From assembly GCA_023212725.1 (NCBI GenBank), contig JALBYF010000028.1, forward strand, positions 164,931 to 228,930: a DNA stretch of 64,000 nt, written 5' to 3'. The notes under the pieces were generated by a model. That model was not told the origin of the DNA. It ran no database searches and saw only the letters and a list, made by a program, of their open reading frames with translations. Of this stretch, positions 63,862-64,000 are shown piece by piece (within the stretch, counting starts at the first letter, position 1; every line of letters starts with the position of its first letter). The position numbers were made by a program, and so were the translations under genes. This DNA comes from Tranzscheliella williamsii (lineage: Eukaryota; Basidiomycota; Ustilaginomycetes; Ustilaginales; Ustilaginaceae).

Positions 63862-64000
63862 TTAGTCGGATTCTTCGTCCTCCGAAGGGTGCGCGAGCTC
63901 GTATTGAACGGTGGAGCCCAGGTTGAGGATGGTGTCGGATACCTTAAGGAGAGCTTGATACTTCTCCTTGTTGGACCAATCGTCCTCAATCTTGGACTTC
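63862..64000 (-). CDS. C-terminal 45 residues of a truncated ORF (retroelement?)
   Basis: Open from the window edge to a TAA at 63862-63864. The end includes KYQALLKVSDTILNLGS and finishes in the acidic HPSEDEESD. I cannot assign it to a retroelement domain; it lies where the last ORF of the element would end, about 200 bp before the polypurine tract. It may be an element-encoded ORF or a gene disrupted by it. Confidence 0.4.
   Translation of the reverse strand, partial: KSKIEDDWSNKEKYQALLKVSDTILNLGSTVQYELAHPSEDEESD

Noticed and set aside
1..64000. CRISPR arrays or prokaryotic operon signals
   Set aside because: No spaced direct repeats; introns and gene content are clearly fungal nuclear.

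Overview
The window is nuclear DNA of a basidiomycete fungus, most likely a smut-type Ustilaginomycete. The evidence is a fused single-chain type I fatty acid synthase of about 3,900 residues (known from Ustilago-type and some other basidiomycetes), mostly intron-poor genes with short (80-113 bp) GT-AG introns and CTGAC/CTAAC-like branch points, a GC-rich coding sequence, and intergenic GTGAGT/CACTCA and AATCACGA-type simple motifs. No bacterial operon features, CRISPR arrays, rRNA or tRNA genes were seen. Several ORFs were joined across introns by hand; each join preserves frame and restores family motifs.

Layout. 0.8-5.3 kb: Atg22-like vacuolar transporter, a small unknown protein with an acylation-like N-terminus, and a membrane RING-H2 ubiquitin ligase. 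6.4-18.8 kb: the four-exon fused FAS gene, followed by a 2.4 kb gene-free upstream region. 21-26.8 kb: LETM1-like mitochondrial protein, Ubc8/UBE2H-type E2, LSm1, and mitochondrial nucleoside diphosphate kinase. 27-32.8 kb: RNA polymerase III subunit RPC37/RPC5, a Pex28/29/30-class peroxin, and a cytochrome P450. 32.9-38.8 kb: Rag GTPase Gtr2, RNase P/MRP subunit Pop3, and an oxysterol-binding protein. 40.6-50.1 kb: NIPA-type Mg transporter, two-RRM RBMS-like RNA-binding protein, and PE methyltransferase Cho2. 50.4-57.4 kb: Npr3 of GATOR1/SEACIT, Emc3, and a Bot1-type mitoribosomal protein. 57.9-61.3 kb: an unrecognised 716-residue membrane protein and an unrecognised four-helix membrane protein. 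61.5-64 kb: accessory-looking, lower-GC DNA with a 49-codon gene, an orphan 3' exon or gene fragment, and the 3' LTR of a probable Ty1/copia retroelement that runs off the right edge.

Most genes are core eukaryotic housekeeping functions. Loose themes are lipid supply (FAS, Cho2, OSBP, P450, peroxin) and amino-acid/TORC1 signalling (Atg22, Gtr2, Npr3), but no operon-like unit or metabolic cluster is evident.

The most unusual signal is compositional. At the ends of convergent gene pairs the sense strand of each gene is strongly G-rich, flips sharply to C-rich about 200-340 bp before the stop codon, and stays C-rich into the 3' flank, so each convergent pair is a mirror image. Tandem gene ends in the same window do not show it. 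I do not know of a description of this and rate it the best candidate for something new here.
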